Positions 44,409 to 53,098 of a stretch of 64,000 nt of DNA are shown here, in pieces. Source of the stretch: Chryseobacterium camelliae. Lineage in GTDB: Bacteria; Bacteroidota; Bacteroidia; Flavobacteriales; Weeksellaceae. The notes below the pieces were generated by a model that worked only from the letters and a program-made list of their open reading frames with translations, searched no databases and had not been told where the DNA came from. Position numbers and translations under genes: made by a program. The stretch's first letter is position 1. Every line of letters starts with the position of its first letter. Location: NCBI RefSeq assembly GCF_027920545.1, contig NZ_CP115859.1, forward strand, positions 2,226,001-2,290,000, given 5' to 3'.

Positions 44409-45710
44409 ATGATGAAAAAAATCGTTTCTTTTTTATTCTTTTATGGCTTTGTACTTTGTTTCGGACAGACATATAAGCCTGTTGATACGGCAGACTATCT
44501 TAAGAGAAAAGAATTTCTTAAAAGCTTTGCTGCCAATAATGAAAATCTGATCACGAAAAGTAAAAATACCTATTCAGGGAAAAGGGGAACCGAGTTGTCA
44601 AAAATTTATAAAGAGCTTGAAAAAGATTTCGAGAAACAGGTGAAAAATAAAGACTTTGCTTTCAATTCTGCATTTGAAGGAAAAGCAAAAAGTCTGATTG
44701 CCCGCTTAAGGAAAAGTAACCCTCAGATTCCACATGATTTAACGATTCTTATTGCGAAAGATAATACACCGAATGCTTATTGCTTTGCAGACGGGGTCTT
44801 TGTAATTAATATGGGACTTTTCAATTGGCTTGACAATGATGACCAGCTTGGAGCAGTAATTTCCCATGAACTGGGTCACAAAATATCTGAACATTCTCTG
44901 AAAACTTTTTTGCAGATGATTGATCAGAATCAACTTGATAAAATTACGCTTCAGGATATCAAATCAACAAAAGAAAATCGTAATGAAAGGGCTTTTAATG
45001 TAATGAAAAACAGGATTTACAGAAAAGGAGCGGAGAAAAGGAAGGATGAGATGCAGGCGGATTCTCTGGGATATGCGATTTTCAAGAACAGTGATTTTAA
45101 AAAGACAGAATTCATCAATACGCTGAAAAGACTCCAGGATTTTGACACTATTTCGCCAAGAGAATTAAAAATAGAAACCTATAAAAAGTATTTTAATCTT
45201 CCGAAACAGGAATTTAAAGATAAATGGCTTAAAAAAGAAGATTTCTCTCTGTATAATTATAATAACTTTAAGGAAAAGCTGAACAAAGACTCGCTGGCTT
45301 CACATCCTGAGATTGTGCTAAGAATTGAAAGGCTTAGAACAATTTTCCCTGAATTGAAAAATGATGCAGAGGCGGAAAAACCTTCGGAGTCTTATGCCGC
45401 TTTAGAAAAAATGGCAAGAATGGAAACGCTGCCTAATTTATTTCATTCCGAAGATTATGGAGTAGGAATTTATACAAGTCTGCAGTTTTTACAGGATGGT
45501 GAAGAAGAAAAGTATTATAGGGATTGGCTGGGAAAATGTTTTGTGAAAATTTACGAAGCAAGAAAAAATTATAATCTCAACCGATATCTGGATAGGGTAG
45601 ATCCTAAAAATCAAAGTGAAAGTTACCAGCAGTTTCTCAATTTTATGTGGAATCTGAGCCTGGATGAGATCAAAAATATTGCAGATTACTATCAAAGGAA
45701 AGAATCCTGA
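44409..45710 (+). CDS. Secreted M48-family zinc metalloprotease
   Basis: 433 residues with a signal peptide (ends near LCFGQ). The active site is H-E-L-G-H in VISHELGHKISEHS near residue 152, and a downstream Glu lies in RKDEMQADSLGYAIF, the usual third zinc ligand of M48 proteases. The C-terminal half is helical with TPR-like character. Likely acts in periplasmic quality control like BepA or LoiP, inferred from family. The 3' end overlaps the terminator stem. Confidence 0.92.
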   Translation: MMKKIVSFLFFYGFVLCFGQTYKPVDTADYLKRKEFLKSFAANNENLITKSKNTYSGKRGTELSKIYKELEKDFEKQVKNKDFAFNSAFEGKAKSLIARLRKSNPQIPHDLTILIAKDNTPNAYCFADGVFVINMGLFNWLDNDDQLGAVISHELGHKISEHSLKTFLQMIDQNQLDKITLQDIKSTKENRNERAFNVMKNRIYRKGAEKRKDEMQADSLGYAIFKNSDFKKTEFINTLKRLQDFDTISPRELKIETYKKYFNLPKQEFKDKWLKKEDFSLYNYNNFKEKLNKDSLASHPEIVLRIERLRTIFPELKNDAEAEKPSESYAALEKMARMETLPNLFHSEDYGVGIYTSLQFLQDGEEEKYYRDWLGKCFVKIYEARKNYNLNRYLDRVDPKNQSESYQQFLNFMWNLSLDEIKNIADYYQRKES

Positions 45711-45735
45711 CCGAAGGTCAGGATTCTTTTTTATC
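45700..45735. terminator. Bidirectional terminator overlapping the M48 stop codon
   Basis: AGAATCCTGACC and GGTCAGGATTCT stem followed by T tract; the TGA stop lies within the left arm. Confidence 0.9.
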
Positions 45736-45736
45736 A

Positions 45737-47263
45737 TTAATAATTTAGCCTTTCAAGACGGACTTTATTGAACTTTTCTTTCTCATTGTATTCTCTAAGC
45801 AGAATATAGCCTTCTTTTGCTACATAAGGCGTTACGACAAAATTATCTTTTTCAGAAATAGGGATGATTTCCTGTTTGAATTTTCCGTCGATAATCGTGT
45901 TAATGAAAAGATTCCATTTTTTCTCTTTGGTTTCCTGGTCTTTTTTATAATCACGGAAGAAAAACACAACGTCTTTTCCTTCATTTAAATATTGTGAAAA
46001 CAGATAATCACTGTTTACCCATTTGGATTTTTCCTTTTCAAAAATCTGAACATCTTTTACCTTAAAGTTTTTATCGGTATTAATGTAAACTAAATCTGTT
46101 GTTTTTGGTGCATTGTATTGTCCTGCAGGTTTAAATTTTTCTGAAAGAATTCCTACACTGCCGTCACTCATGAAATAGACGTCTTTGGTTTGAAGAAAAT
46201 AGCCGTTTTCCACACCGCCATCTGCACTCAGTTTCGGAATATGGTTAGAAAGATCCGGCTTATAATTTAACGTTTTAAGATCGATGTTATAATTATTTTT
46301 ATCCAGAATGAATCTGGCAAAACCTTTATCCCCTTTGTCAAAATTCCTACCCATTAATACCAATTTATCGTCAAACGTTTTATCGTTATCCAGTTGTTTC
46401 CCACTGGAATATAAAGCATCAATATTATAAATCGTTTCCGGAGTAAGCCCTGTGATCGGTTGATTGGAAAGCTCTTTCCCTGTTTTCATGTCGATCACCA
46501 AAAGAGAAAAAGTTTTATCATCATCATTTACCTTTCTTAAGATTCCGTAAAGGCGGTTCTCATCTTTTTCAAGTAGAGTAAGATCTGAAAATATTTTTTT
46601 ACTGCCATCAGTATTGTAACGGTACCTCCAGACTTCTTTTTTATTTTCGTCGAATTTGATAAGGCTGTTTTTATTTACGTATTTCCCATAATCATTGTAT
46701 TCTATCGCAAAGTAACCTCCTTCTTTAATTTCGCCTACTGAAGAAACATAGTTGTAGCCTTTGTCTTTTTTCTCGGCACGATTTTCTTTTCTTTCCTCTT
46801 TAAAGCTTTTGGGCTGGTTAATTTCTACGAAAGTTCCGTTTTCCAGATAATCATAATATACTTTGGGTTTTACCGTATTGGTTTTAGGGTCTATAACCAT
46901 AGATATCGGCATCGCGGCATCTTTTGCAAATGCCTGAAGATAATTGAAATCTGATGGACGAAGAATAATCTGTCCTTTAAAATCTACATACCCGTAGTAA
47001 TTGGAAACCAAAAGATTGGCTTCAAATTCATTATTAGCAACCGGGTTGAGGTTTTTATCTAAAAGAACATATTCGAATTTCTGAGTTTTTTTATCTGTTT
47101 TTCCGTAAGAATATAAAGAAACATAGCCATACAAATTATCTTTGGTGTCGAAAAGGGCATTCATGCCTACATTTTGTCCTGATGCTAAAGCGGCTAAATC
47201 CTGTGTCTGAGAATATGAGAATGTCTGAAACAATACAAACATTAATCCTGTTATTTTTTTCAT
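45737..47263 (-). CDS. Secreted protein of unknown function, 508 residues
   Basis: Signal peptide (MKKITGLMFVLFQTFSYSQ) and a mature region of repeated short beta segments with Asp/Lys/Asn-rich turns (for example YVLLDKNLNPVANNEFEA, LVYINTDKNFKVKDVQIF), which suggests a beta-propeller. I do not recognise a catalytic motif. Similar proteins are common in Flavobacteriia without assigned function. Convergent with the M48 gene; its promoter side faces the glyQS-end cassette. Confidence 0.7.
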   Translation of the reverse strand: MKKITGLMFVLFQTFSYSQTQDLAALASGQNVGMNALFDTKDNLYGYVSLYSYGKTDKKTQKFEYVLLDKNLNPVANNEFEANLLVSNYYGYVDFKGQIILRPSDFNYLQAFAKDAAMPISMVIDPKTNTVKPKVYYDYLENGTFVEINQPKSFKEERKENRAEKKDKGYNYVSSVGEIKEGGYFAIEYNDYGKYVNKNSLIKFDENKKEVWRYRYNTDGSKKIFSDLTLLEKDENRLYGILRKVNDDDKTFSLLVIDMKTGKELSNQPITGLTPETIYNIDALYSSGKQLDNDKTFDDKLVLMGRNFDKGDKGFARFILDKNNYNIDLKTLNYKPDLSNHIPKLSADGGVENGYFLQTKDVYFMSDGSVGILSEKFKPAGQYNAPKTTDLVYINTDKNFKVKDVQIFEKEKSKWVNSDYLFSQYLNEGKDVVFFFRDYKKDQETKEKKWNLFINTIIDGKFKQEIIPISEKDNFVVTPYVAKEGYILLREYNEKEKFNKVRLERLNY

Positions 47264-47317
47264 GGTTCAAATTTGTGAATCAAAAATAACAAATTAGGAT
47301 ATATGTTGATAAAAAAA

Positions 47318-47345
47318 TAAAGCCCTGAGAAATCAGGGCTTTTTA
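47318..47345. terminator. Terminator beside the displaced glyQS 3' end
   Basis: AAAGCCCTGA and TCAGGGCTTT stem with T tract. It stands to the glyQS-end fragment (47349-47384) as the terminator at 48749-48775 stands to intact glyQS, suggesting it was the original glyQS terminator. Confidence 0.8.
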
Positions 47346-47348
47346 TCT

Positions 47349-47384
47349 ATATTTTTGAAAGTAAATTTCTGAAATTTGTTTTCA
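47349..47384 (-). repeat. Displaced copy of the last codons of glyQS (candidate att site)
   Basis: Minus strand translates to KTNFRNLLSKI and stop, identical to the GlyQS C-terminus but with synonymous codon differences (TTA for TTG, TCA for TCT, TAG for TAA). 21 bases (47363-47383) match 48795-48815 exactly, with a near-palindromic core AAATTTCTGAAATTT. Confidence 0.85.
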
Positions 47385-47519
47385 TAATTATAATTTTATA
47401 AAAAAATAAGATAATAGAGTGATATAATTTTTTCTTTTCTTTCTTTTCTTTACAATGTTAAAACCAAATGCGCAAAAGTTTCAACAAATTAATTATTAAT
47501 TAAATGAAATTTATTGAAA

Positions 47520-48341
47520 ATGAAAAAAATGTTTAGTTTTTTAGGCTCCTTAATCATTATTTCTATTTTATTGTTAGCTTGTAGCACTTCTGAAAATGAA
47601 ATTGAAAGTTCCTCAATAGATTCAAAGGAAAAAATATCAACCAATAACAGTATGAACAGATCGGCAGATGATGATATGGGATAAGTACATAATGAAGTTA
47701 TAAAAGAGTATTATCGTTTATATTTTAATGATGACACAGAAGATTTAATTTTAATGAATAAAAGATTAAATCAAATATCAGTAGATCTTTATCCTACAAA
47801 ATTTTCAATAATGTCTGATGACGATGTTGAAGATTTTACAATTGGCGCTTATGGTGCTATAACCCTTGACGGGTTTAATTATAAAGAATATTCAATAAAT
47901 ACATTGAATAACTCTTTGTCAACCGGTTATATTAGCCAAGAATTTCATGATTTAATGTTACCACTCTTAAATAGTTCAAATAGCTATGAATATACTCTTA
48001 ATCAATTAGAAAATTATAGAGATAATCTTTCAACTGTACCTGCAAGCGAAATTAAAGATAGAGAAACAGAAATATTAAATCAAATGATTCCTGTTTTTCA
48101 AAGTAGTCATGAATTGTGGTCAAACAATGATCCAACACCTTATGGTAAATTCAACCTGTTTGGTGGTTGTGACCCCGAAGATCAGATTGCATTAGCCGAT
48201 GCATGGGGTGGATTTATGGGGGGAACTGTTGGTATTTGGGGTACTCCGGCAGCAGGGCTTGCTTTAGCAGCATTAGGTCAATGGGGTTTTTCAAAAGCAA
48301 TAAGAGTACAAATTAAGAAAAATGGAGGAAAATGTATTTAA
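47520..48341 (+). pseudogene. Lipoprotein gene interrupted by one in-frame TAA
   Basis: An open frame starts MKKMFSFLGSLIIISILLLAC (lipobox Cys21), runs 54 codons to a TAA at 47682, and resumes in the same frame as VHNEVIKEYYRLYF into the 195-codon frame that begins at 47754. Restoring one codon would give a continuous 273-residue lipoprotein. The C-terminal half contains a Gly/Ala-rich segment (GGFMGGTVGIWGTPAAGLAL), which resembles a pore- or bacteriocin-like helix but no family is assigned. It overlaps the next gene by 20 bases. It could be a decayed gene, a recoded stop or a sequencing error. Confidence 0.7.
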
Positions 48342-48738
48342 TAAATTGGATATAGTAATATCAAATTTGAATGAATTAGATTATACTTATAAACGTATTG
48401 ATAATTCTATAGAAATTAATTTAGGTTTTGGACTAACGAGTAAAATTATTCTTGAAAATTCTAAAATGAAAATTTTGGGAATATTAAAGCCATGGAATCC
48501 TATTACCGGTTTTGTCAAAATGGAAATTGAAAAATCGCTCAAAATGAATTCTATTTTATTATTAATAACTGCTGTAATTCTATTTTTAGGGTTCATTGAT
48601 GGTTTTCCCCCAACGATATTTATTTATTGTTTGTTTCAGTTGGTAACTGTTTACATGACAATTTGGTATATTTATTATATTATAAAATTCTACATTTTCA
48701 AATATGAAATTGAAAGTTGGATTACCAATTCAAAATAA
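48322..48738 (+). CDS. Small two-helix membrane protein of the glyQS-end cassette
   Basis: 138 residues. The N-terminal 70 are cytoplasmic and charged, followed by two membrane helices (SILLLITAVILFLGFI and the IFIYCLFQLVTVYMTI region). No family recognised. The start overlaps the upstream lipoprotein gene by 20 bases, indicating translational coupling, and the gene ends just before a strong terminator and the glyQS 3' end. Pairing of a secreted Gly-rich protein with a small membrane protein recalls toxin-immunity layouts, as inference only. Confidence 0.65.
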   Translation: MEENVFNKLDIVISNLNELDYTYKRIDNSIEINLGFGLTSKIILENSKMKILGILKPWNPITGFVKMEIEKSLKMNSILLLITAVILFLGFIDGFPPTIFIYCLFQLVTVYMTIWYIYYIIKFYIFKYEIESWITNSK

Positions 48739-48748
48739 TTATTAAATT

Positions 48749-48775
48749 AAAAACCCCGAAAAGTCGGGGTTTTTA
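48749..48775. terminator. Bidirectional terminator between cassette and glyQS
   Basis: AAAAACCCCGA and TCGGGGTTTTT stem with flanking A and T tracts. Confidence 0.9.
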
Positions 48776-48778
48776 AAC

Positions 48779-50320
48779 TTATATTTTAGAAAGCAAATTT
48801 CTGAAATTTGTTTTCTCATCAATGATTCTTCTCAATTCCGAAACAGGAACTCTCTCTTGTTGCATCGTATCTCTGTCTCTGATAGTCACCGTGTGATCTG
48901 TCAAAGAATCGTGGTCGATGGTGATACAATAAGGAGTACCGATCGCATCCTGTCTTCTGTAACGTTTTCCGATCGCATCTTTTTCTTCGTAGAATAAGTT
49001 GAAATCGTATTTCAGATCATTGAAGATTTGCTCAGCGTATTCTGCCAAACCATCCTTTTTCATCAACGGAAGAATAGCTGCTTTAATAGGCGCTAAAGCC
49101 GGAGGTAAAGATAAAACAGTTCTCTCTGAACCGTCTTCCAATACTTCATCCTTCAGGCAGTGAGAGAAGATGGAAAGGAACAATCTGTCTAAACCTACCG
49201 AAGTTTCCACTACATAAGGTACATAGTTTTCGTTTCTTTCAGGGTCGAAGAACTGAAGCTTTCTACCTGAGAACTTCTCGTGTGCTTTTAAGTCGAAATC
49301 CGTTCTTGAGTGAATCCCTTCTAATTCTTTGAAACCAAATGGGAAGTTGAATTCAATATCAGCTGCTGCATTCGCATAATGAGCCAATTTCTCGTGATCG
49401 TGGAATCTGTAGTTTTCATTACCTAAACCTAAAGCCAAGTGCCAGTTCAGACGTTTTTGTTTCCATTGCTCGTAGAATTCCAGTTCTGTTCCCGGAGCAA
49501 CGAAGAACTGCATTTCCATCTGTTCGAATTCACGCATTCTGAAAATAAACTGTCTTGCAACAATCTCATTTCTGAATGCTTTTCCAATCTGGGCAATACC
49601 GAAAGGAAGTCTGTGGCGTGAAGTTTTCTGAACATTCAGGTAGTTTACGAAAATTCCCTGAGCGGTTTCCGGTCTCAAATAAAGATCCATTGCAGAATCT
49701 GCAGAAGCACCCAATTTTGTTCCGAACATCAGGTTGAATTGTCGTACTTCCGTCCAGTTTTTAGAACCCGTATCAGGATCAGCAATTTCCAATTCTTCAA
49801 TTAAAGCTTTTACATCAGCAAGATCCTCATTTTCCAAAGATTTTGCCAATCTTGAAAGAATAGCCTCTCTTTTCGCTCTGTATTCCAACACTTTTGGATT
49901 CGTAGCTTCAAATTGAGCTTTATCGAAAGATTCACCGAATCTTTTCGCTGCCTTTTCGATTTCCTTGTTCTCTTTATCTTCAATTTTAGCACAATAATCT
50001 TCCACCAAAACGTCTGCTCTGAACCGTTTTTTAGAATCTTTATTATCAATCAACGGATCGTTGAAAGCGTCTACGTGGCCCGATGCTTTCCATGTTGTTG
50101 GGTGCATCAAAATCGCTGAATCAATGCCGACAATATTTTCGTTAAGCTGTACCATCGCTTTCCACCAATACTGTTTGATATTATTTTTTAGTTCGGCACC
50201 GTTTTGTCCATAATCATAAACAGCGGATAAACCATCATAGATCTCACTCGATGGGAAAATAAAGCCATATTCTTTAGCGTGAGAAATCACTTTCTTGAAA
50301 ACATCTTCTTGCTTTGCCAT
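48779..50320 (-). CDS. glyQS: Glycyl-tRNA synthetase (single-chain alpha2 type)
   Basis: Charges tRNA(Gly). Class II synthetase of the dimeric, eukaryote-like type, 513 residues: FPSSEIYDGLSAVYDYGQNG at the N-terminus, motif 2 region FRNEIVARQFIFRMREFEQME, motif 3 in ETSVGLDRLFLSIF, and a C-terminal anticodon-binding domain. The last 11 residues (TNFRNLLSKI preceded by Lys) are encoded a second time, with synonymous changes, 1.4 kb downstream at 47349-47384, marking an insertion at the gene's 3' end. Confidence 0.97.
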   Translation of the reverse strand: MAKQEDVFKKVISHAKEYGFIFPSSEIYDGLSAVYDYGQNGAELKNNIKQYWWKAMVQLNENIVGIDSAILMHPTTWKASGHVDAFNDPLIDNKDSKKRFRADVLVEDYCAKIEDKENKEIEKAAKRFGESFDKAQFEATNPKVLEYRAKREAILSRLAKSLENEDLADVKALIEELEIADPDTGSKNWTEVRQFNLMFGTKLGASADSAMDLYLRPETAQGIFVNYLNVQKTSRHRLPFGIAQIGKAFRNEIVARQFIFRMREFEQMEMQFFVAPGTELEFYEQWKQKRLNWHLALGLGNENYRFHDHEKLAHYANAAADIEFNFPFGFKELEGIHSRTDFDLKAHEKFSGRKLQFFDPERNENYVPYVVETSVGLDRLFLSIFSHCLKDEVLEDGSERTVLSLPPALAPIKAAILPLMKKDGLAEYAEQIFNDLKYDFNLFYEEKDAIGKRYRRQDAIGTPYCITIDHDSLTDHTVTIRDRDTMQQERVPVSELRRIIDEKTNFRNLLSKI

Positions 50321-50423
50321 AATTTTTTCGTCTGAAGTGCAAAAATAGGAATTTGAATCCCAATTCCATGAGATTCAATAAAAAAAGCGATGAATAATAG
50401 TTCAAATATTGATAGTTTATTTT

Positions 50424-50521
50424 TCAGGAGCCGGGAACCTGCTGTCCGCTTTATCTTTTTTAGTGGACTCCCCACGTTTTGCCCGCTACAAAAAAAGATA
50501 CTGTTTTCCATCAGGGCTATT
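50424..50521 (-). repeat. Long dispersed intergenic repeat, inverted copy 2
   Basis: Runs CAGGAGCCGGGAACCTGC, GCTTTATCTTTTTTAG, CAAAAAAAGATACTG and ATCAGGGCTA. It is the reverse of the element at 16650-16742 with divergence. It lies in the gene-free gap 50321-50890. Confidence 0.65.
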
Positions 50522-50559
50522 GATAAATAAGCTTTTAATACTGAGGTATTCCTGGAAAA

Positions 50560-50592
50560 AACCTCATAGGTTTTTAAAACCTATGAGGTTTA
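50560..50592. repeat. Dispersed palindrome, copy 2
   Basis: AAACCTCATAGGTTTT arm and its complement. It differs from 899-931 by C-to-T in one arm and G-to-A in the other, preserving the pairing. Confidence 0.85.
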
Positions 50593-50878
50593 GAAATATT
50601 GTTTTTTTGATTTTTATAAAACAATTATTTCCATTGAATTGTTATCATAGTCAAAAATAAATTTTAATTTGCAATAGCTTCGAACAAACTCCCATTTACA
50701 GTGGCAGGATAAAAATTCTTGCGCAATAGCATGCTCTTTAATCCTGCGATTATATCTTGATTTTTTTCCTGTTTCTATTTTTAGATTTGATATCTTCTTA
50801 TGAACCTCTGAAACAAAAGAGATAACAAAAGTATTTTTCTTCAGAAATGGAATGGTGACTAGATCGGACAAAAATTTT

Positions 50879-50886
50879 TACTTTTG
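50879..50886 (+). promoter_or_regulatory. -7 element at the truC-like start
   Basis: TACTTTTG matches TAnnTTTG only 4 bases before the ATG at 50891. A start site about four bases downstream would make the transcript leaderless. Confidence 0.55.
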
Positions 50887-50890
50887 CCGA

Positions 50891-51586
50891 ATGTTAGAAA
50901 TTCTTTACCGCGACGAACACCTTATTGCCATCAACAAACCCAGCGGATTATTGGTTCACAAGTCTTTTTATGCCGGAGAAGCCGATACGTATGCCATTCA
51001 GGAGTTGAGGAAGCAGATCGGGCAAAAAGTTTATCCGGTGCATCGTCTTGACCGAAAAACTTCGGGCGTATTGTTATTTACTTTAGATAAAGAAACACTT
51101 AGGATCATGAGTGATCAGTTTACATCACGAGAAGTTGAAAAGAAATACATCGCCATTCTTCGTGGCTGGACGAAAGAAGAAGAAACCATCGATTATGATT
51201 TGGTGAATGAAAATGAAGTCAAACAAAACGCCGTCACTTATTATCACCGTCTGCAGACTTCGGAAATAGATTTGCCTTTTTTAAAACATCAGACTTCAAG
51301 ATATTGTCTGGTAGAAGCGATTCCTGAAACCGGAAGATTTCATCAGCTAAGAAAGCATTTTAAACATATTTTACATCCCATTTTAGGCTGCCGGAAACAT
51401 GGCTGCAATAAACAAAACAAATTGTGGCTTCAAGCATTCGGGATCAACAAAATGACGCTTCATGCCCATCAATTAATTTTTAATCATCCTGTTTCTAACG
51501 AAAGAATTACGGTAAATGCCACTATAGATGCTGAATTTAAAAGAGTGGGAGATCTTTTGAATTTGGATCTGAGTTCATATTCTTAA
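50891..51586 (+). CDS. truC: RluA-family pseudouridine synthase, TruC-like
   Basis: RNA pseudouridine synthase of 231 residues. Catalytic Asp is in YPVHRLDRKTSGVLLF; the N-terminus LEILYRDEHLIAINKPSGLLVH and the block ETGRFHQLRKHFKHILHPI with HGCNKQNKLW near the end match the TruC (tRNA U65) subgroup more than RluA, RluC or RluD, but the exact target is inferred. There is no S4 domain. Start at 50891, since the longer frame would include the -7 element. Confidence 0.88.
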   Translation: MLEILYRDEHLIAINKPSGLLVHKSFYAGEADTYAIQELRKQIGQKVYPVHRLDRKTSGVLLFTLDKETLRIMSDQFTSREVEKKYIAILRGWTKEEETIDYDLVNENEVKQNAVTYYHRLQTSEIDLPFLKHQTSRYCLVEAIPETGRFHQLRKHFKHILHPILGCRKHGCNKQNKLWLQAFGINKMTLHAHQLIFNHPVSNERITVNATIDAEFKRVGDLLNLDLSSYS

Positions 51587-52000
51587 TTGTTTGTACTTTT
51601 TATGATCACAGAATTATCATCCTGAAAAGATCTAAACATAGTAGTAGAAAATCATCTGAAAGATTTAAGCTTGGATTCCTACGGGATGACAAACTTGGAG
51701 AGTTTTTTAATATAAACGCAAAGTTTTATTTCCCTTATTTCGCATTATTTTTAGAAAGGCAAAGACAAATAAATTTGTTTCGAGAAGCCTGAAAATATCG
51801 CTTATCAAATCAACTTGTTGATTACCCCTTTGCTCACTTATATGTTATGTATTTAAAATAAAAGCTTTGCGTCAAAAAATAATCTTACAGATTTTACCGA
51901 TTGCGCAGATGTTTTTTTATAGATGGCATTGATAATATATTTTTTCATAAAATATCATAGGGTAATCGATCATTAATTTTAAAATGAGTATTTTTGTAAA
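51587..52000. other. Gene-free gap truC-pyrD with degenerate repeats
   Basis: No gene is visible. An inverted pair (TTATCATCCTG near 51614 and GGGATGACAAACTT near 51683) is a degenerate copy of the element at 62506-62591. A piece resembling the 19889 repeat (CTTACAGATTTTACCGATTG) starts near 51883. Confidence 0.55.
51989..51996 (+). promoter_or_regulatory. -7 element of pyrD
   Basis: TATTTTTG matches TAnnTTTG, 15 bases before the ATG. Confidence 0.55.
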
Positions 52001-52011
52001 ACTTTTTTTCA

Positions 52012-53049
52012 ATGTACAAATCGCTCATTCGTCCGATTCTTTTCAAATTCGATCCCGAAGATGTTCATCACTTTACCTTTTCGGTGTTAAAGAATTTTGG
52101 ATTTCTTACTCAATTATTTTTTCCAAAACCTATTGAAGACAAACGTCTGGAGAGAGAAGTTTTCGGGTTAAAATTTAAAAATCCTGTAGGATTGGCTGCC
52201 GGTTTCGATAAAAATGCGGTGTTGTATAATGAGCTGGGCGATTTAGGTTTCGGATTTGTAGAAATCGGAACGGTAACTCCAAGAGCTCAAGCAGGAAATC
52301 CTAAGAAAAGATTATTCAGATTAATTGAAGACGGCGGAATCATCAACAGAATGGGGTTCAATAATGACGGTCTTCAGGCAGCAATTGAGAAACTGAAAGA
52401 TAACAAAGGAAAAGTCATCATCGGTGGAAACATCGGAAAAAATACGGACACAGCTCCCGAAAATTACACCCAGGATTATCTGGATTGTTTTGAGGGGCTT
52501 CATCCTTACGTCGACTACTTTGTACTGAATGTAAGCTGTCCGAATGTAGGAAGTCATGCAAAATTAGAAGATGTAGACTACCTTCGTGAATTGATCACAG
52601 AAGTGAAAAAAATCAACCAGTCAAAGCTTATTCAGAAACCGATTTTATTAAAAATCGCACCGGATTTGAATAACAACCAATTAGATGAAATCATTGAGCT
52701 GATTGCCGAAACCAAAATAGACGGGATCGTAGTTTCAAATACGTCGGTGAACAGAGAAGGGCTGAAAACTCCATCCGAAATGCTAGACCAGATCGGAAAC
52801 GGAGGTTTGAGCGGAAAACCTATTCGCGAGAGAAGTACAAAAATGATCAAATATCTTGCAGATAAAAGCAACAGGGCTTTCCCAATCATCGGAGTTGGCG
52901 GAATTCATTCTGCAAAAGATGCAATGGAGAAACTGGATGCAGGAGCAACTCTGGTTCAGCTGTATACCGGGTTTATCTATGAAGGCCCTGAATTGATTAA
53001 TGATATCAATAAAGAGATTTTAAAAAGAGCAGGCAGAATTTCAAGATAA
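52012..53049 (+). CDS. pyrD: Dihydroorotate dehydrogenase, quinone-linked (class 2)
   Basis: Oxidises dihydroorotate to orotate in pyrimidine synthesis and passes electrons to quinone at the inner membrane. The N-terminal helices ([18 protein letters not shown]) that form the quinone channel are characteristic of class 2. FMN and substrate motifs include [29 protein letters not shown] (catalytic Ser), and the C-terminal [11 protein letters not shown]. 345 residues, usual length. Single gene with terminator. Confidence 0.97.
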   Translation: MYKSLIRPILFKFDPEDVHHFTFSVLKNFGFLTQLFFPKPIEDKRLEREVFGLKFKNPVGLAAGFDKNAVLYNELGDLGFGFVEIGTVTPRAQAGNPKKRLFRLIEDGGIINRMGFNNDGLQAAIEKLKDNKGKVIIGGNIGKNTDTAPENYTQDYLDCFEGLHPYVDYFVLNVSCPNVGSHAKLEDVDYLRELITEVKKINQSKLIQKPILLKIAPDLNNNQLDEIIELIAETKIDGIVVSNTSVNREGLKTPSEMLDQIGNGGLSGKPIRERSTKMIKYLADKSNRAFPIIGVGGIHSAKDAMEKLDAGATLVQLYTGFIYEGPELINDINKEILKRAGRISR

Positions 53050-53063
53050 GAAATACTCAATAA

Positions 53064-53097
53064 GGAAAGCAAAATCGATATGGTTTTGCTTTTTTAT
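53064..53097 (+). terminator. Intrinsic terminator of pyrD
   Basis: AAAGCAAAA and TTTTGCTTT arms around a 9-base loop, followed by T tract; it also faces the convergent DUF445 gene. Confidence 0.75.
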
Positions 53098-53098
53098 T

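Noticed and set aside
50614..50871. 85-codon minus-strand open frame between glyQS and the truC-like gene
   Set aside because: It has only a TTG start, overlaps the truC promoter element, and shows no family features. Its 3' half looks somewhat gene-like but there is not enough to call it.
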